NCBI GenBank assembly: GCA_913777945.1
Contig: CAJYTY010000032.1
Span: 124,001-188,000, forward strand
DNA: 64,000 nucleotides
Source of the DNA: an uncultured Acinetobacter sp.
GTDB taxonomy: Bacteria > Pseudomonadota > Gammaproteobacteria > Pseudomonadales > Moraxellaceae
Reading direction: 5' to 3'
Shown here: piece by piece, positions 55,230-64,000 of the stretch
Layout: the number at the start of each line of letters is the position of its first letter
Position numbering within the stretch: position 1 is the first letter of the stretch
Program-made: the position numbers and the translations under genes
The notes under the pieces: model-generated
The model's database searches: none
Seen by the model: only the letters and a program-made list of their open reading frames with translations
Told to the model about the DNA's origin: nothing

Positions 55230-55304
55230 TGGCAGGGGCGGCTGGATTCGAACCAACGGATGCCGAGATCAAAACCCGGTGCCTTACCACTTGGCGACGC
55301 CCCT
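55230..55304 (-). tRNA. tRNA-Gln (TTG), copy 1, fused to the ispE stop
   Basis: The same 75-nt sequence. Its first two nucleotides (A55304, G55303) are also the last two bases of the ispE TAG stop codon, so there is no spacer between the coding region and the tRNA. RNase P would cut one base into the stop codon. Confidence 0.97.
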
Positions 55305-56136
55305 AACATGTAACTGAAAAATTTCTTAAAGGAGATTCTGCCAAACTATTAACCAAGTAAGCTTTACAAGGCGAGTTTTGCAAAATTTTCTTTATATCCA
55401 TTTCACTTGTTACTTCAATAAAAACACAAGCACCTGTACCTGTAAGCTTTGCTAGACCAAATTGATCTAAATATTGCATTGCTTCTTCTACTTCAGGATA
55501 TAACTGTCGAGCCAAAGGTTCAAAGTTATTTCCAAAATTAAAAGGTTCTAACTGATAGGCGCAAAATGTAGTGATCTTAGAATCTCTTGTCAATGTTTTT
55601 TGTGAAAAAAGCGCTTGAGTGCTGATAAAACAGTCAGGTTTTAAAATTATGAATTGTTTTTGAGCTAAGTCTATGAATGATAAATGTTCACCTATGCCTT
55701 CTGCCCATGCATTTCGACCAAAAATAAAGATAGGTACATCTGCACCCAACTGCACACCATAATCAGCTAATTGCTGTTCATTTAAACCGCATTGCCACAG
55801 TTGATTCAGTACGATGAGTGTGGTGGCAGCATTAGATGAACCGCCGCCAAGACCAGCACCCATAGGAATATTTTTCTCGATTTGAATATTTAACCCACAT
55901 GGTTCTTTTGCATGGGGTTTGAGTAATTGTGCTGCACGATAGATTAAGTTTTGTTCAAGAGCAACCTCGTTTAAGCCTTCAATTAGAATCATTCCATTTG
56001 CAATTGGCTCAAAAGTCATCCAATCATATAAATCAATCAGTTGAAAAATAGTTTGTAATTCATGATAACCATTGTCTCGACGACCAGTGATGTGCAGAAA
56101 TAAATTCAATTTAGCAGGGGAAGGTACTCTAATCAT
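55303..56136 (-). CDS. ispE: 4-diphosphocytidyl-2-C-methyl-D-erythritol kinase
   Basis: IspE phosphorylates CDP-ME in the MEP pathway to isoprenoids. The 277-residue GHMP kinase has VPSPAKLNLFLHITGRRDNGYHELQT, the ATP loop IPMGAGLGGGSSNAATTL, GADVPIFIFG and the C-terminal LTGTGACVF. It follows lolB by 13 bases, and its stop codon TAG overlaps the first tRNA-Gln by two bases. Confidence 0.96.
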   Translation of the reverse strand: MIRVPSPAKLNLFLHITGRRDNGYHELQTIFQLIDLYDWMTFEPIANGMILIEGLNEVALEQNLIYRAAQLLKPHAKEPCGLNIQIEKNIPMGAGLGGGSSNAATTLIVLNQLWQCGLNEQQLADYGVQLGADVPIFIFGRNAWAEGIGEHLSFIDLAQKQFIILKPDCFISTQALFSQKTLTRDSKITTFCAYQLEPFNFGNNFEPLARQLYPEVEEAMQYLDQFGLAKLTGTGACVFIEVTSEMDIKKILQNSPCKAYLVNSLAESPLRNFSVTC

Positions 56137-56149
56137 AAAAGAATCTAAT

Positions 56150-56731
56150 CTATCGGTTTTGAATCACCATTGTAATACGGTTTTCTTTATCGTCAGCAAG
56201 TGCTTGCTTCAACAAAAGTTTATTTGGAAGGATTTGCTTATCGTTATAGCTAAAATCAACAGTCCAGCCATCTTCAATGAGCTGTTTCAAGCGATTTTGT
56301 TCGTCTTTGCTCGCTTGAGCATTTTGCGTCGCAGGCTTCGCTTGTACCCAGTAGGCAAGGTGCATAATCGGTGCCTGCCAACCTGTCGCTTTTTCCAGTA
56401 ATTCTTCAGGTGTAGCTGCTGTAATCAGACCTGTTTTGGCACTATTTAAAGTGACTTGACCTGGTTTGCCTTCAATCTGGGTTTTCCCAACACCTAAAAT
56501 TCCAGTCAGTTCAATATCAAATTGATCTTGTTGTTGAACCCATGTAAAAAAAGCACTGCCAGACTGTTGTGGTGTACGTACACCTATTTTACCTTGTAAG
56601 CTAAAGTTATTTTCATCTTGCACTTGTGGTGAAGCAATTATCTTATTTGGTTGGCTTAGATGTTGGCAGCCTGTTAATACTAGAACACTACTGCTACATA
56701 TCGCGACACATAATTTTGAAAACAAGCGCAT
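56150..56731 (-). CDS. lolB: Outer-membrane lipoprotein localisation protein LolB
   Basis: LolB receives lipoproteins from LolA and inserts them in the outer membrane. The 193-residue protein has a lipoprotein signal ending in the lipobox LVLTGC (Cys22) and the beta-barrel pattern FSLQGKIGVRTPQQSGSAFFTWVQQQDQFDI. It lies between the TPR gene (four bases upstream) and ispE, the conserved order in this lineage. Confidence 0.9.
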   Translation of the reverse strand: MRLFSKLCVAICSSSVLVLTGCQHLSQPNKIIASPQVQDENNFSLQGKIGVRTPQQSGSAFFTWVQQQDQFDIELTGILGVGKTQIEGKPGQVTLNSAKTGLITAATPEELLEKATGWQAPIMHLAYWVQAKPATQNAQASKDEQNRLKQLIEDGWTVDFSYNDKQILPNKLLLKQALADDKENRITMVIQNR

Positions 56732-56735
56732 GTAT

Positions 56736-58454
56736 TTAACTCTTTTTTACAGTGATAGGTAAGATTAAGCTATCAAGTTGTTGTAATTGTGGGGCATTTG
56801 CATGTTTTTGTTTCAATTGCTGTAAAACCTCACTAAATTGTGTGAGTGCGCCTTGCATATACAGCGCTTTAGCATAGCGAACTCCAATATTGATATTTTG
56901 GCTGATTGAATAGGCTTGTCCCAAGACTTTGGCTGCGGTATCAAAATCATTCTGTAGAAAAGCGATATAGCCCAATGTATCGAGAATAGAGGCTTGTTCA
57001 GGTGCAAAGTTGAGCGCTAGTTCTGCATATTTTCGTGCTTCTTTTAGACGACGATTTTGCAATGCTAATGTATACGCATAAGCGTTTAAATAGGTCGGGC
57101 TATTGGGTTCAATAATTAAAAGTTGCTTCAAAGTTTTATCTAATTTATCCCGATCGGTATAAGGATCCAGCAATAATACTTCTGCATAAATTAGTTCAGG
57201 ATCATCGGGTAAGCTCTTAATCGCTTCATCTAGCAATACTAAAGCTGCTTTTTTATTGTCCATCTTTTTTAAAATATCAGCTTGAGCTTGATAGAGAAAA
57301 CTTGCATGTTGTGGATAATTCACCCGCTCTTGTGTAAGAAAGCGTAAAGCATCATTCAATTGCCCTTGCTTTTCGAAAATAGTGACCATATTGCGTCGCG
57401 AAACGATATATAAACTGCCATCTACGAGCCGATAATAGGCTTTTGCGGTTTCATAATGTTGTTTGCGTTGTGCATTGATTGCAAGATAGTAATAAGCTTC
57501 ATTCTGATATTTTGCTGAAGAGCGTAATTCAACTAAATATTGTTCAGCTTTTTCGTATTGTTTTAAATCAATACTGGTTAAGCCGGCAATAAATAAAGCT
57601 TCTTCAGTTTTTGGATAATCTTTGATAATACTTTCAAGCTTATCTAATGCTTGCTGTTGTTGATTGATTTGAATGTAATAGCGAGCTTCCGCTAATCGTA
57701 TATCAATATTGGTTTTATTTTTTCGACTGGCTTGTGCAAACCATTTTTGTGTTTCAGTATCGTCGCGTAAAGCCATTAATAGATTGGCTTTCATCAAAAT
57801 GAAACTGGTCGATTTTGAACGTTTACGTAAGGCTTTATTGATATTATTTAATGCTTGCTCATATAAGCCATCTTGCGCTTCTAATCCAGCGATTAAAGCT
57901 AAGATAGACGGGTTCTCACGTTCTTTACTGGCACGTAAGGCATTTAATAAAATTTCACGATCTTGTGCTTGTTCGGGTGCAATCCCTGCCAAAATTTGTT
58001 CGAGATCAGCAGTTGGGTCAATATTTAAGATCTTATCTAATGTTTTAGCTGCCAATTCATATTCATGGGTTTTCAGGGCAATATGTGATAAGTAAAATAA
58101 AGCAGGAACATCTTTGGGTTCTTGTTCTACCCAATGTGTTGCAATATCTAATGCAGATTGAAAATCGTTATATTCTAAGGCGACATCTAAAGCACGCTGT
58201 TTGATTGTGGTTGAATTACTTCGAATTGCCAGCACTGTATAATTATGTAATGCAGTTGCAATATCATCATAAGCAAGAGAAAATTCAGCAACCATACTTT
58301 GTTGTAATGCGTTGTCAAAGCTTTTATCTGCATACATGTCGTGTATTGCTTGTGCAGAGACATACGAGCTCATGCTACCTAACAACAAGATTGTGGTAGA
58401 ATACCGTCGAATCGTCTTGCCGCTAAAAAGGGTACGGCGATATAGCTGACGCAA
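56736..58454 (-). CDS. Secreted TPR-repeat protein
   Basis: A 572-residue protein with a signal sequence (about residues 1-35, ending SSYVSAQA) and TPR-type helix pairs along its whole length, e.g. PALFYLSHIALKTHEYELAAKTLDKILNIDP and EALFIAGLTSIDLKQYEKAEQYLVEL. It corresponds in place to the Pseudomonas TPR protein between hemA and lolB. It is expected in the periplasm, perhaps as a lipoprotein-like or outer-membrane assembly helper; the function is unknown. It opens the lolB-ispE-tRNA transcript and is divergent from hemA. Confidence 0.82.
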   Translation of the reverse strand: MRQLYRRTLFSGKTIRRYSTTILLLGSMSSYVSAQAIHDMYADKSFDNALQQSMVAEFSLAYDDIATALHNYTVLAIRSNSTTIKQRALDVALEYNDFQSALDIATHWVEQEPKDVPALFYLSHIALKTHEYELAAKTLDKILNIDPTADLEQILAGIAPEQAQDREILLNALRASKERENPSILALIAGLEAQDGLYEQALNNINKALRKRSKSTSFILMKANLLMALRDDTETQKWFAQASRKNKTNIDIRLAEARYYIQINQQQQALDKLESIIKDYPKTEEALFIAGLTSIDLKQYEKAEQYLVELRSSAKYQNEAYYYLAINAQRKQHYETAKAYYRLVDGSLYIVSRRNMVTIFEKQGQLNDALRFLTQERVNYPQHASFLYQAQADILKKMDNKKAALVLLDEAIKSLPDDPELIYAEVLLLDPYTDRDKLDKTLKQLLIIEPNSPTYLNAYAYTLALQNRRLKEARKYAELALNFAPEQASILDTLGYIAFLQNDFDTAAKVLGQAYSISQNINIGVRYAKALYMQGALTQFSEVLQQLKQKHANAPQLQQLDSLILPITVKKS

Positions 58455-58533
58455 TTTTTATTGATCCAAAGTAATGCTTTTTATGACACCGATGTTGCAC
58501 AATAACATAAATTTAGCGAAATGATGATCTGAT

Positions 58534-59817
58534 ATGTCTTTCTTTGCATTGGGTGTCAACCATCAAACAGCTTCTGTTGAACTTCGTGAACAAATCGCTT
58601 TCAATGCAGAGCGATTAGCTGCGCTATTACTTGAACAAAATAAACATTCACCTTTGAATGATTTAGTTGTTGTATCAACTTGTAATCGCACTGAAGTTTA
58701 TGCCATGACAGAAGATGCTGATAGCGTTCTGACTTGGTTAGCCCAAGTGAATAATATTGATGTAAAACAGTTAATTCATCATGTTTATCGTTACGAAAAT
58801 GCCCAAGCTGTTACACATTTGATGCGTGTTGCAAGTGGTTTAGACTCTTTGATGTTGGGTGAGCCGCAAATTTTAGGACAAGTCAAAAGTGCTTTGGCTT
58901 TATCTAAAGACGCACAAACTGTGTCACCTGAACTGAATAGTGTTTTTGAATATGCTTTTTATGCAGCGAAACGTGTTCGTTCAGAGACCTCTGTAGGTAG
59001 CCATGCTGTTTCAATGGGTTATGCAGTTGCTCAGTTAGCATCGCAAGTCTTTAGTCGCCCTGAAAAGTTAACGGTTATGGTAGTTGCCGCAGGTGAAATG
59101 AATAGTTTGGTTGCTAAGCATTTAGCGGAAATGGGTGTGGCAAAAATTCTAATTTGTAACCGTAGCCATGAGCGTGCTGATTTACTGGCACAAGAAATTG
59201 CTCATCAAGTTGAGGTTGAAATTATTCCTTTTGCTGAACTTGCACAGAATTTATATAGAGCAGATGTTGTTTCGAGCTGTACAGGGAGTTTACATCAAGT
59301 TATTCAATATTCAGATGTTAAAGCCGCACTTAAAAAACGTCGCTATCAGCAAATGTTGATGGTCGATTTGGCTGTTCCACGTGATATTGATCCGAAAGTC
59401 GAATCATTAGATAACGTATATTTATATGGCGTGGATGATTTACAAAGTGTGATTGATGAAAATTTAGCGCAACGTCGTCAGGCGGCTGTTGAGGCTGAAA
59501 TTATGGTGAATCAATTGGCTACTCAATTGATGACCCAACAAAAAGTGAAAGAGGCGAGTAGCACCATTCAAGCTTATCGCCAGCACAGTGAAGAAGTCAG
59601 CCAAAAAGAATTGGCACATGCATTAGAGTTACTGCAACATGGTCATGCAGCAGAACAGGTGATGCAGGAGTTTGCTCATCGCCTATCACAAAAACTTATG
59701 CACCCAACTTCTATTTTATTAAGAGAAGCTGCTAAAGCTGAAAATCCAGATTATTTTGAATGGTTACAGCAACATCTACAGGATGTGTTTGAGCATGAGC
59801 GTAAACCGAGACACTAA
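58534..59817 (+). CDS. hemA: Glutamyl-tRNA reductase
   Basis: HemA reduces glutamyl-tRNA to glutamate-1-semialdehyde, the first step of tetrapyrrole synthesis. The 427-residue protein has [20 protein letters not shown], the catalytic cysteine in [12 protein letters not shown] (near residue 50), [13 protein letters not shown], the NADPH-domain motif [15 protein letters not shown] and a C-terminal dimerisation helix. No other haem gene is adjacent. It faces dnaG with a six-base gap. Confidence 0.97.
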   Translation: MSFFALGVNHQTASVELREQIAFNAERLAALLLEQNKHSPLNDLVVVSTCNRTEVYAMTEDADSVLTWLAQVNNIDVKQLIHHVYRYENAQAVTHLMRVASGLDSLMLGEPQILGQVKSALALSKDAQTVSPELNSVFEYAFYAAKRVRSETSVGSHAVSMGYAVAQLASQVFSRPEKLTVMVVAAGEMNSLVAKHLAEMGVAKILICNRSHERADLLAQEIAHQVEVEIIPFAELAQNLYRADVVSSCTGSLHQVIQYSDVKAALKKRRYQQMLMVDLAVPRDIDPKVESLDNVYLYGVDDLQSVIDENLAQRRQAAVEAEIMVNQLATQLMTQQKVKEASSTIQAYRQHSEEVSQKELAHALELLQHGHAAEQVMQEFAHRLSQKLMHPTSILLREAAKAENPDYFEWLQQHLQDVFEHERKPRH

Positions 59818-59823
59818 CTTAGC

Positions 59824-61710
59824 TTAGGACAATAACTTCAAACTAATCTGTTTTGTTAATTCATTTAATTGTTGACGTAAATTGCGTGATTCAATGAGTG
59901 AGATAGGTGATCTCAGTTTTAATTTTAAATATTTTTCTTGTAGATTTAATGAAAAGTCCTTAGCCAATTTATCAGCAATCTCAGGTGCTTGAGTTAATGA
60001 CTCAATATTAGTTCTCTGCATAACATCGGCAATCTCATTACTATAACGACTACATGCACCGAGTACGTAATAGGTTGCTAATTCCTGATCATCCGGTAAA
60101 TCATCAAATACAATATTGAGCACTGCTAAAACTTTAGCCAGCAGCTCAGTTTGGTCAATCACTGCCAGTAATTCTTCAAAATGAATATAGAGAAATGGGT
60201 GATGCATTAAAATTGCGATTGCAAAATCTTCATCTTTGGTTTGAATATTAAAAGATAAAGAGGCATCGTGGCTGATTTGAGGGGTAAAGCGTTTGCCTAG
60301 ACCGAGTTTCTCACGGAAAGACTGACTCAGCAGATAACGGAATGAGCCATGTTTAGGTAATAACTCTGTTAATTCACGTAGTTCTCCCATGACTAAACTT
60401 TTACCTTCAGGCGTGCTAACGTCATGTTGCCCTGTTAAATGGGCAAACACAAAATCAGATAAAAGTGGTGCCTGTTGTAATAATTTTTGGAAGTTTTCTA
60501 AGCCTTCACGACGAATCAATGAGTCTGGATCATGTTCATTCGGAAGCACAAAGAATTTTAATTCACGACCATCATTGAGTAAGGGTAGCGCAATTTCTAA
60601 GGTGCGTCGTGCTGCTTTCTGTCCAGCAGAATCCCCATCAAACGCAATGGTAATACGAGAATTTTGTTTAAATAAGGTGGTTAAATGATCCGCATTACTG
60701 GCTGTTCCCAGTGTTGCGACAGCACCGTTGATACCATATTGCTGCAATGCAATCACGTCCATATAGCCTTCGACCATTAACCAATCGTTGGCTTTGAGTT
60801 TACGACCCTCATATAAACCATAAAGCAATTGATTCTTGTGAAATACCTCTGAGTCTGGTGAGTTAATATATTTAGGTTTAATTTCATCATTGAGCGCACG
60901 ACCACCAAAACCAACCACGCGACCTTTATGATCGCGGATCGGAAAAATTACCCGCTCACGTAATAAATCAAAATCTCGACCGCTATCACTAGAACGAATC
61001 AAACCCAACTGTTTCAAACCTTCAATATCTTGTGGGAAGGCTTTTTCTAAATGCTGCCAATCCTCTGGTGCATAACCCAAACGCCAAAATTGAATCGTTT
61101 GTGCCGATAAGCCACGTTGCTTAAAATAATTTTGTGCTTTTTGATTCATTGGGAGTTGGCGTTCATAAAACTGAGCAACATTTTCCAATAAGTCATAGAG
61201 ATTACCTTCTTGAACTTGTTCATCCATATAAAAGGATGGATCAAATTGAGCAAAAGGATCATCCATAACGCGATCTATATCGACAAAATGCCCATCTATA
61301 AATTCGTCTGCTACAGAAATAGGTGCTAGATTTTCAGCGACTGACGTGTTTGTTGGTTGAGCCGCTGCAATTTGTTGAGGACTACGTTTATAAGAAAGTT
61401 TTTTATTGTCGTGATTATCTTTCGGTAATTCGATGCCTGTCTGATTAGACAAGTCTTTCATCACATCGACAAAGTTACGACTATCAATGTCCATGAGGAA
61501 GCGAATCGCATTTCCATTAGCTTGACACCCAAAGCAATGGTAATACTGCTTATCTCTATATACATGGAATGATGGAGATTTTTCCTGATGGAATGGACAA
61601 CAGCCCGAGTAAGTACGCCCAGTCTTTTTTAACTTCACACGTTGACCGATTAAATCGACGATATCAGTTCGATCTAAGATTTGATCAATCGTATGTTGTG
61701 GAATTGCCAT
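59824..61710 (-). CDS. dnaG: DNA primase
   Basis: DnaG makes RNA primers for Okazaki fragments. The 628-residue protein begins with a zinc domain (CCPFHQEKSPSFHV...YYHCFGC), followed by an RNA polymerase core with the TOPRIM motifs VEGYMDVIAL and FDGDSAGQKA, and a C-terminal helicase-binding domain. Compared with E. coli (581 residues), about 55 extra acidic residues stand between the zinc and polymerase domains (about 115-180). The usual rpsU-dnaG-rpoD order is not seen; it lies alone between hemA and bamD. An ATG two codons upstream (61716) is possible. Confidence 0.96.
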   Translation of the reverse strand: MAIPQHTIDQILDRTDIVDLIGQRVKLKKTGRTYSGCCPFHQEKSPSFHVYRDKQYYHCFGCQANGNAIRFLMDIDSRNFVDVMKDLSNQTGIELPKDNHDNKKLSYKRSPQQIAAAQPTNTSVAENLAPISVADEFIDGHFVDIDRVMDDPFAQFDPSFYMDEQVQEGNLYDLLENVAQFYERQLPMNQKAQNYFKQRGLSAQTIQFWRLGYAPEDWQHLEKAFPQDIEGLKQLGLIRSSDSGRDFDLLRERVIFPIRDHKGRVVGFGGRALNDEIKPKYINSPDSEVFHKNQLLYGLYEGRKLKANDWLMVEGYMDVIALQQYGINGAVATLGTASNADHLTTLFKQNSRITIAFDGDSAGQKAARRTLEIALPLLNDGRELKFFVLPNEHDPDSLIRREGLENFQKLLQQAPLLSDFVFAHLTGQHDVSTPEGKSLVMGELRELTELLPKHGSFRYLLSQSFREKLGLGKRFTPQISHDASLSFNIQTKDEDFAIAILMHHPFLYIHFEELLAVIDQTELLAKVLAVLNIVFDDLPDDQELATYYVLGACSRYSNEIADVMQRTNIESLTQAPEIADKLAKDFSLNLQEKYLKLKLRSPISLIESRNLRQQLNELTKQISLKLLS

Positions 61711-61789
61711 GTGCATTTAACCATTTTGGACTGAGAGATAATATCTTCGTTGAAGTCAGTGTGTCAGAATTCATTGTTGCATAAAATGA

Positions 61790-61819
61790 AAAACAGGCAA
61801 GGGTAGACTTGCCTGTTTT
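61790..61819 (-). terminator. Terminator of bamD
   Basis: AAAACAGGCAAG and CTTGCCTGTTTT form a 12-base-pair stem with a six-base loop, 21 bases past the bamD stop. Confidence 0.9.
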
Positions 61820-61839
61820 GTGGTTTTGATTATTACAAA

Positions 61840-62919
61840 TTAATTTGCAGCATCAGCCCCCGAAGTTTCTTTGGTCTCAGGCTTATCTAATAGCCCGAAG
61901 CTTAAACGGTTCATCCAACTTGGTTTATCGGTTGGTTCATCAATAGGAGCAGAATCGATTTCTTCGGTTGTCGGTTTATCTAATAAACCAAGGCTCAAAC
62001 GATTTGTTAAGCTGCGTTGCTCAGTTTCACCATTTGTTTGTTCTTTTACTTGTACCGTTTTAGATTCACGACCAAGCAAGCCTAAAGTGGCACGATTGAC
62101 CCAACTACCTTCTTTACGAGCAGCACGAAGATTTACTTCACCATTTGCCTTAACTAAATTTGGATAGTTCAGTTTTAAAAGATCAATATATTGTTGAGAC
62201 GTGGCTTGATCGCCTAATTTTTGGTAGCTATAAGCTAATGTTGCAAGTGCTTCAGGTGTTTGTGGTGTTTGAGGGTAGTGTTCAATCACCCATTGTGCGC
62301 GTTCAGCAGCAGCCAACCATGCTTTACGTTGAATATTGAAACGCGCCGCATTCATTTCACTTTCAGCCAATTCTTGACCGATAAATTTCATACGTTGTGC
62401 AGCATCTACTGAATATTGGCTACTTGGGAAACGACGAATCAAATCTACAAAGTTTTGATAAGCAACTTTAACGTAGCTCACATCACGATGTGATTGTTGT
62501 AATGACGTATAACGAATCAAACTGTCGTAATTCATTTCCATATTGGCTACACCTCGAACATAGTAGGCGTAATCAACATTTGGATGTTGTGGATTTAAAC
62601 GAATGAAACGATCTGCCAGTGCAATCGTACCTTCATAATCTTTTTGTTTAAATTTGGCGTAGAGGAGTTCAAGTTGTGCTTGTTGAGTGTATTGTCCAGT
62701 TGGATAATACGTATCTATCGCTTCAAGTGATTTAACAGCATCGGTATATTGATTACGTTCAAGTGATTTTTGTGCTTTTTCAAAATAGACTTGTTCACTT
62801 GACTGTGGGCCTTTATCAACCACTTCTTTTTTGCTTGGATTACTGCTACAACCAACAAATACAGACGCTACGCCTAAAGATAAAGCCAATATGGTAATTT
62901 TATAATGGGGTAGCGACAT
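61840..62919 (-). CDS. bamD: Outer-membrane assembly lipoprotein BamD, with repeat tail
   Basis: BamD is the essential TPR lipoprotein of the BAM complex that inserts outer-membrane barrels. The signal ends in the lipobox VFVGC, and TPR-type repeats follow (about residues 40-245), e.g. YFEKAQKSLERNQYTDAVKSLEAIDTYYP. At 359 residues it is about 110 longer than E. coli BamD. The extra C-terminal part has three copies of NRxSxGLL with a spacing of exactly 31 residues (Asn275, Asn306, Asn337). It is divergent from rluD, the usual neighbour. Confidence 0.93.
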   Translation of the reverse strand: MSLPHYKITILALSLGVASVFVGCSSNPSKKEVVDKGPQSSEQVYFEKAQKSLERNQYTDAVKSLEAIDTYYPTGQYTQQAQLELLYAKFKQKDYEGTIALADRFIRLNPQHPNVDYAYYVRGVANMEMNYDSLIRYTSLQQSHRDVSYVKVAYQNFVDLIRRFPSSQYSVDAAQRMKFIGQELAESEMNAARFNIQRKAWLAAAERAQWVIEHYPQTPQTPEALATLAYSYQKLGDQATSQQYIDLLKLNYPNLVKANGEVNLRAARKEGSWVNRATLGLLGRESKTVQVKEQTNGETEQRSLTNRLSLGLLDKPTTEEIDSAPIDEPTDKPSWMNRLSFGLLDKPETKETSGADAAN

Positions 62920-62990
62920 AAAAATTCCTCTGCTTTTGGGACAATAAGCTACAATGGTGCTATTAAACCATTTTTGTATCGATCATCAAA

Positions 62991-64000
62991 ATGACTTCAA
63001 CACAATCTTCCAATTCAAACCTTTCTGAGACAGATTTCTTACTTGAAGATTCTGTCGATGCAGATAATCATAATTCTGATGCAACTGCAACACGTTTATC
63101 GTTGCAAATTCAACTCGATGAAGAGTATCTAGGTCAGCGTATTGATCAGGTTGCTGCATTGGTTTGGAGCGAGTTCTCTCGTGAAAAGCTCAAGCAATGG
63201 ATGAAAGATGGGCATCTGTTGGTAAATGGTAACATTGTAAAACCTAAATATCGTTGCGAAGGCAATGAATTGCTTACGCTGAATGTTGAGTTAGAAGCCC
63301 AAACCTCGAGCCAACCTGAAAACATTCCCCTCAATATTGTCTATGAAGACGATGATATTATTGTGATTAATAAAGAAGTTGGCATGGTGGTTCATCCAGG
63401 TGCTGGCAATCCTACAGGTACCTTAGTCAATGCTTTGCTTTATCATGCACCGAAACTGGCTGAGCTTTCACGTGCAGGTTTAGTACATCGTATTGATAAA
63501 GACACCAGCGGTTTATTGGTTGTTGCAAAAACATTGGAAGCCCAATTTTCTCTCAGTAAACAACTTGCGAAAAAAACCGTTTATCGTGTTTATGATTTAG
63601 TTGCATATGGAAATATTATTGCGGGTGGCACGATTGATGAGCCAATTAAACGTCACCCAATTGATCGCGTCAAAATGGCGATCTTACCGGGTGGACGTGA
63701 TGCAGTAACGCATTACAATGTGAAAGAGCGTTTCCGCGACTTTACTCGTATTCAGGCTCAACTTGAAACAGGACGGACTCATCAAATTCGTGTGCATTTT
63801 AGTTATCTTGGACATGGTTTGGTAGGTGATCCTGTTTATGTCAATCGTGTTCGTTTTCCTGCTGGTGCATCAGAAGTCTTAATTGACATGCTACGCAGTT
63901 TTAAACGTCAAGCTTTACATGCAGCAAAATTAGGTTTAGTGCATCCGCGTACTGGTGAAGAAATGATGTTTGAAGCGCCATGGCCAGAGGATTTCACTCA
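62991..64000 (+). CDS. rluD: 23S rRNA pseudouridine synthase RluD, partial
   Basis: RluD makes pseudouridines 1911, 1915 and 1917 in helix 69 of 23S rRNA. About 336 residues lie in the window, and the gene runs off the right edge. After a Ser/Asp-rich leader of about 30 residues come an S4 domain (QLDEEYLGQRIDQVAALVW...) and the catalytic domain with NKEVGMVVHPG, GLVHRIDKDTSGLLVVAK (catalytic Asp) and ETGRTHQIRVH. The place divergent from bamD is conserved. Confidence 0.95.
   Translation, partial: MTSTQSSNSNLSETDFLLEDSVDADNHNSDATATRLSLQIQLDEEYLGQRIDQVAALVWSEFSREKLKQWMKDGHLLVNGNIVKPKYRCEGNELLTLNVELEAQTSSQPENIPLNIVYEDDDIIVINKEVGMVVHPGAGNPTGTLVNALLYHAPKLAELSRAGLVHRIDKDTSGLLVVAKTLEAQFSLSKQLAKKTVYRVYDLVAYGNIIAGGTIDEPIKRHPIDRVKMAILPGGRDAVTHYNVKERFRDFTRIQAQLETGRTHQIRVHFSYLGHGLVGDPVYVNRVRFPAGASEVLIDMLRSFKRQALHAAKLGLVHPRTGEEMMFEAPWPEDFT

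Noticed and set aside
54874..55304. The repeated 75-base units seen as a possible CRISPR-like array.
   Set aside because: The repeats are perfect tRNA cloverleafs and the spacers are of unequal length with no cas gene.
55125..55313. A 62-codon open frame across the tRNA-Gln genes.
   Set aside because: It translates tRNA sequence on the opposite strand (GRLDSNQRMPRSKPGALP type), a classic false ORF from tRNA repeats.

Overview
The window is chromosomal DNA of a low-GC gammaproteobacterium, almost certainly an Acinetobacter (Moraxellaceae). This rests on AT-rich intergenic DNA, CAA/CAG-rich genes, and gene orders shared with the Pseudomonas/Acinetobacter lineage: smc-zipA-ligA, scpA-scpB-rluB, coaX-birA, and hemA / TPR protein-lolB-ispE-tRNA-Gln-prs-rplY-pth. 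SMC is present and no MukB is seen. The species cannot be named from the sequence. Nearly all of the window is housekeeping DNA. I see no insertion sequence, prophage, integron or CRISPR array.

Layout. 1-7156: 5' end of dusC, ypjD, ffh, a hydrolase-like protein with a swapped active site, coaX-birA, a TauE exporter, and a COG2229-type small GTPase with an unrecognised partner. 7491-14736: a GntR/FCD regulator, smc, zipA and ligA. 14814-18771: a reductase, a bacterioferritin without the haem methionine, a membrane protein, a peroxiredoxin and a bioH-like esterase. 19060-22886: a tightly overlapped bioA-bioF-bioC-bioD operon, bracketed by two direct copies of a hairpin-bearing repeat. 23177-33559: a secreted unknown, then a peptide-import operon (two binding proteins, an exported M3 oligopeptidase, two permeases and a double ATPase). 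33613-39546: rluB-scpB-scpA, an acetyltransferase, yciO, epmC, and yceD-rpmF. 39744-43679: fabD-fabG-acpP, then three more acyl-carrier-protein genes in tandem, then a BON-LysM protein. 43775-52741: a TetR regulator with its operator and divergent GST-SDR pair, thiD, a HAD phosphatase, ribB under an FMN riboswitch, an uncharacterised helical protein, a cNMP-binding patatin, and panD. 52888-64000: pth, rplY, prs, four identical tRNA-Gln genes, ispE, lolB, a TPR protein, hemA, dnaG, bamD and the 5' part of rluD.

Functional themes. Condensin parts (SMC, ScpA, ScpB) sit in two places. Biotin is covered from pimeloyl-ACP release (BioC, BioH-like) to protein biotinylation (BirA), but BirA lacks a DNA-binding domain and cannot be the repressor. 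The fab cluster supplies malonyl-ACP, ketoacyl reduction and carrier protein; fabF is not next to acpP, and its place is taken by ACP paralogues.

The most unusual feature is the four-gene ACP array. Two of the extra ACP genes share a 115-nt upstream block that is about 87% identical although the proteins they encode are only about 61% identical, and a third extra ACP has a DSQ instead of a DSL phosphopantetheine motif. Other points worth a look: the repeats flanking the bio operon, an ispE stop codon formed by the first two bases of a tRNA gene, a tRNA promoter inside the tRNA-Gln cluster, a nearly leaderless yceD promoter, and a BamD tail made of three 31-residue repeats.
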